Source: Tyto alba
Lineage: Eukaryota > Chordata > Aves > Strigiformes > Tytonidae
Reading direction: 5' to 3'
NCBI RefSeq assembly: GCF_018691265.1
Contig: NW_024881313.1
Location: 3,526,501-3,590,500 of the forward strand
Length of the DNA stretch: 64,000 nucleotides
Part shown: positions 60,501 through 64,000 of the stretch, in pieces
Layout: each line of letters begins with the position of its first letter
Position numbering within the stretch: the stretch's first letter is position 1
Notes under the pieces: model-generated
Database searches by the model: none
The model's input: the letters and a program-made list of their open reading frames with translations, nothing else
What the model was told of the DNA's origin: nothing
Program-made: the position numbers and the translations under genes

Positions 60501-63500
60501 TTACTAGCCTTGTTGGTGGGTAAAAAATGAGACACAGTGTTTAAGGGACTCCAAGTATCAACATGGCATTCCTGGTCACAGGGGTCAGAACGCAGCTTCA
60601 GAAAGAAAAGGACTCAGAGGCCTGGACACCTAAGACATAATCATTAATTTTCTGCAGTTTGTTGTTGTTGTTGTTTTCTTTCAAAGAGACTTCCTGCTGC
60701 TTCTGCAATAAACTGGAGAATGGTACATCAGATGCATTGTCAGTAAAATTATAGGGTTCTTACACCCATTAGGGATATAGACTCTTTGGTAAATTACTCT
60801 CATTCTTTACTTTCGTTGAGTTACTTCTGTGATGCAGCTCATCCACACTGCAGCAATTCTTGCTGCCCTAGGTGTTCTGCTACCACAGCCTGTCATTTGT
60901 ATGCAGTCTGCACTACTTTCCTGGTTAAGTTCCATACTAAAGCAAAGTTCTTCCTAACAGCCATATTCCCATGGTTCTGAACGGTGATTTCCTTCTAAAC
61001 CAGTGACTAGCTTCCTCCCTGTCTTCCTTAAAATCAGCAGGCTGCTTTGTCTGAGGTCAGCTGGAGGGGTTAGGAACATAGAAAGGAAATTTCAGGAATG
61101 GCTAGGGGAAATTCACACTCCTTTTCCCAATGGAAGGCAGAAGAAGTTGCGTGTCTAAAACCTATTAAAAAAAAAAAAATCTGTAAACCTTCATTGTGAA
61201 GCACCGCTTGGCCTCTGGATTATATGAAAGGTTCTAAGATAAGTGGTCAGGTGTTATTTATAAAAGATTTTTAATCCTAAAGGGTGCTGTTTGTAACTCC
61301 CTGAAAATACTGTGATTCATTTCTGAACATTCTGCCTACACGCATGAGTAATTCGACATTTCATTTTACAGAGAGCATAAAGCAGTCACACCATGAAAGG
61401 GATTTTAAAGAGGCATAGGTTCCCACTTTGTTCAGTCTTGCTCTGAGGCCATCTTTTTTCTGTTGCTTTCTTAATTGAAACGTTCTTCATTTAAAACAGA
61501 AGCATATCTTGATACTTTGTGGAAAATATTCCACAGAAAACACCAAGGCATTTAAACAGATGTACGAAGATGAGTTGATCACTATTTAATGCAAGAACCA
61601 GTGATTCCTGATTTGGGTACTCAACTTGAAAAATGATTTGAAGGGACTGGATTTTCAAGGAGGAGTCCAGCTCTTCCTGAAAACCAGAACTGCCAGAAGG
61701 GAGGCAGAATTTAGCGTTTTAGCCAGCCCTGACAGCTCTGTGCCTGTCAGTGTTAAATTCTGGGATTGTTTTCACCCGCCTTTTAGTTTCCCTTGGAAAT
61801 ATCCCATCCATTTACTAGGAAGCCATGTTGCAAAACTCAGCAGATCACAAGTGAAGTTCTATGGCTGAGCAGGACTAGCCTTACCTTCACGCTCTCCTCC
61901 AGCCTTCTGTCCTTGCCCTCCCTTTACAGTCACTGTTTACATTCACAAGCCATTTCACAGGGGCACAGATGGTTTTCACTGAAAGTTTCGCCCCAGAGTT
62001 ATTTTGTTTGCGTTTGTGGGTTTTTTGTTTAAAAAGTGGAGTGATTCATTGTCTCCAACCCTAAAGCCTGTTTGCTAAAACATCTCCAGTTACCGATCCT
62101 CCAGGTGAACCAAAACATCCATTTTCAGTAGCTCGTAGCAAAGGGCAGCAGCAGACACCAGCTTTGCTCCACCTGAGTTGCCAGCTTCCAGCTTCCCCAA
62201 AATTCCATACACTCCCCTTTCAAAAAGGGAATTAAGTTGATCAGTTTGCCATTGCAAGTATGTAAACCTAACCTACAGGGAATATTCCAGAGAAAGGAGT
62301 GATTTCTAAACTAACATATGATTTCAGAAGGTGGCACTGCCATGAGTCACAAGCTCGTTGGAAGCTCAATTGCAGAAGTGGAGCTTGCCAGCAGGAACAG
62401 GATTGTAAAGAGTGAAGTTCAGTTGAGTTCAATACATCTGCAAAAATACAGCATTGTACTGGACTGCCAGATATCCCCCTTAGTAAATATTTGCTCTTTT
62501 CTTAATTCAAAGTGCAACATATTAAAACAATGTGAAAATATAACACAGCTAAGACATGGATCTAAGAGAAATCTCTCATCACAAAATTCACTTTTTTGGT
62601 GCCTTTTTCCAGGTGAAGTTTCTTAAACCATGTGAATTTTCTGCAGTGAAGTCTTCTCATTCTAAAAAAGAGGTTACTCCCGTGTCTGCCTACTTCATAG
62701 CCCTTAGCTAATTCATGTTTGTAAAGCACTTAGAGTTCCTCAGGTAGTGAATGGTACTACATGAATGGGAAGATGTGGTTGACCTCTACTAAAGACAGAC
62801 CACTGTTTAGTCTGGATCTCTCTATAATAATGGGAAAAAAATCCTTTCCTCAGCTCTCTCTAACACACGGGTTCAGGATATTAATTAATTCTGGTTTGTA
62901 ATATTTTGTAAACTCTTCATTCTTCGAAGCCATGTTTTATTTTCAGAGAATCATCTAAAACAGTGAACTCTAATGCATCTCAGACCTGCAGTTTAGGCAT
63001 ATCCTAATTTTTAAGGTGGTGTATATTAATTTATTGTTAAACCAGACCGATCAGTAGCAAGTCCTTGATCTCAAAGCAGCCATTTGACTTTAACAGAGAA
63101 ATAACCTTTTAAACTAACATGAGTTCTGGCGCCACGATTCTGCCATGACCTGTGTTATGAAAATAGTATAATCTGCAGCAATATAACAGTACTGAGTTAG
63201 TACCGATAGTCTGATAGAGAGTAGATAACGAGCACCTCATGCCATTTTATAATAGCTCCCCTGCAATATATTTGCAAGCAAATGACAGATTGCTTCTATA
63301 CTTTTTATGGGACTTTCATAAGATAGCACGTATCTTCCACCACTATCTGATGCATAAACTGAATTTCAGTGTATTTGCCTGTCAAGCAATCAGATTTATG
63401 GTGCCCAAGCACAGTCACACTGGACCTGAGCAAAGGTCCGTCCAGGCCAGTAGCCAGCCTCCGCATCAGTCAGTAGCAGATGTTTAGGAAGAGAGCGTAA

Positions 63501-63669
63501 GAATAAAGCGAGTGCACAGTTATGCTTCCTGTAGTATATCCTCACAGACCCTAACAGCCTAGCTGGGGACTACCTGAGACAGAGGTTTAATCAATATCTT
63601 TGTATTTAATAAGTTTTGATGTTTTTTTTTCATCTGCAAATTTATTCATGCACTTACTTCAAGTGACTT
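60501..63669. other. Intergenic stretch, no gene recognised
   Basis: AT-rich, with (GTT)5 at 60661-60675 and poly(A) 61166-61178. Short ORFs only; no splice-bordered coding stretch was recognised. Confidence 0.5.
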
Positions 63670-64000
63670 ATAATTTTTGTCTCCATATAACCCTGTGGTG
63701 AGGAGTTACACAGCTTAATCCATTGGCTGTGAAGAATACTTCCCGATTGCTTTAAGCTTGCTTTCTCAAGCTTTTCCATAGAGGTAGAAAATAATGATGT
63801 CCTGCTCAACTTTCTTTGCTGTTCGCGATTTTGTACAGCTGCGTTATGTCTTTTCTCTGCTGCACTCTTTTCAAAGCAAATCTGTCTAATCTCATCTTGA
63901 ACAAAAACCTTTCTGAACCTATAATCTTCTTTTCACCTTTCCCTACACCTTTTCTAGACCTACCATATTTTTGCTGAAACAGGGACCAGAACTGCCTTTA
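63670..64000 (-). mobile_element. Old CR1/L3-like LINE remnant, antisense, cut by the window edge
   Basis: GGCTGTGAAGAATACTTCCC, then ATCTTGAACAAAAACCTTTC, and finally GGGACCAGAACTGCC follow the order of antisense CR1/L3 elements. The element continues beyond the window. Divergence is high. Confidence 0.6.

Noticed and set aside
1..64000. Endogenous retrovirus, LTR pair, DNA transposon, tRNA or rRNA gene, CRISPR array
   Set aside because: Looked for on both strands by eye; no LTR-like ends, reverse transcriptase motifs outside CR1 pieces, cloverleaf or spaced direct repeats were recognised.

Overview
This is a stretch of vertebrate nuclear DNA, almost certainly from a bird. It contains one confidently recognisable protein gene, a reading-frame-preserving set of exons with GT/AG splice sites, long AT-rich introns, a CpG-island promoter, and several CR1-type LINE fragments. 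Two of the CR1 fragments carry the CATTCTATG-type 3' end typical of avian and reptilian CR1. Nothing looks prokaryotic: there are no operons, CRISPR arrays or phage genes. Most long ORFs are chance products of G+C-rich or triplet-repeat sequence.

Left half (about 1 to 37.0 kb): the minus-strand gene WIPF3 (CR16, WAS/WASL-interacting protein family member 3). Seven coding exons could be joined in frame, from the ATG at 22061 to a stop at 1440, giving a predicted protein of 485 residues. This is close to the roughly 480 residues of the mammalian protein. The parts are a proline-rich start, an actin-binding WH2 motif, a very long polyproline exon, a conserved linker and the C-terminal WASP/N-WASP-binding segment. 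The first five internal coding junctions are well supported. The terminal exon (1525 downwards) is inferred from a good acceptor, an open frame and a downstream ATTAAA, and its C-terminus is not the mammalian one. The start codon lies in an exon with 55 nt of 5' UTR behind a strong acceptor. The transcription start is expected about 14 kb upstream, in a CpG island at about 36.05-37.0 kb that also holds a 34-bp minisatellite and plus-strand splice-donor-like sites.

Right half (about 37.0 to 64 kb): mostly non-coding sequence upstream of WIPF3. In mammals the next genes on this side are PRR15 and CHN2, but none is seen here. It holds a nested cluster of CR1 elements at 52.2-52.9 kb, two older CR1/L3-like remnants (60.0-60.5 kb and the right edge), small CpG-rich patches at 42.9 and 56.4 kb, and CTCF-like motifs. 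Between 55.0 and 56.9 kb on the minus strand there are three short stretches with coding-like codon use, splice-like borders and a poly(A) signal. They may be pieces of an unrecognised small gene.

How it fits together: WIPF3 links monomeric actin and profilin (WH2 and polyproline) to N-WASP (C-terminal segment), and the exon layout follows this domain layout. The most checkable new points are the alternative C-termini (spliced exon 8 versus read-through at exon 7), the unstable triplet tract coding for polyproline, the nested CR1 insertion and the possible gene at 55-57 kb.
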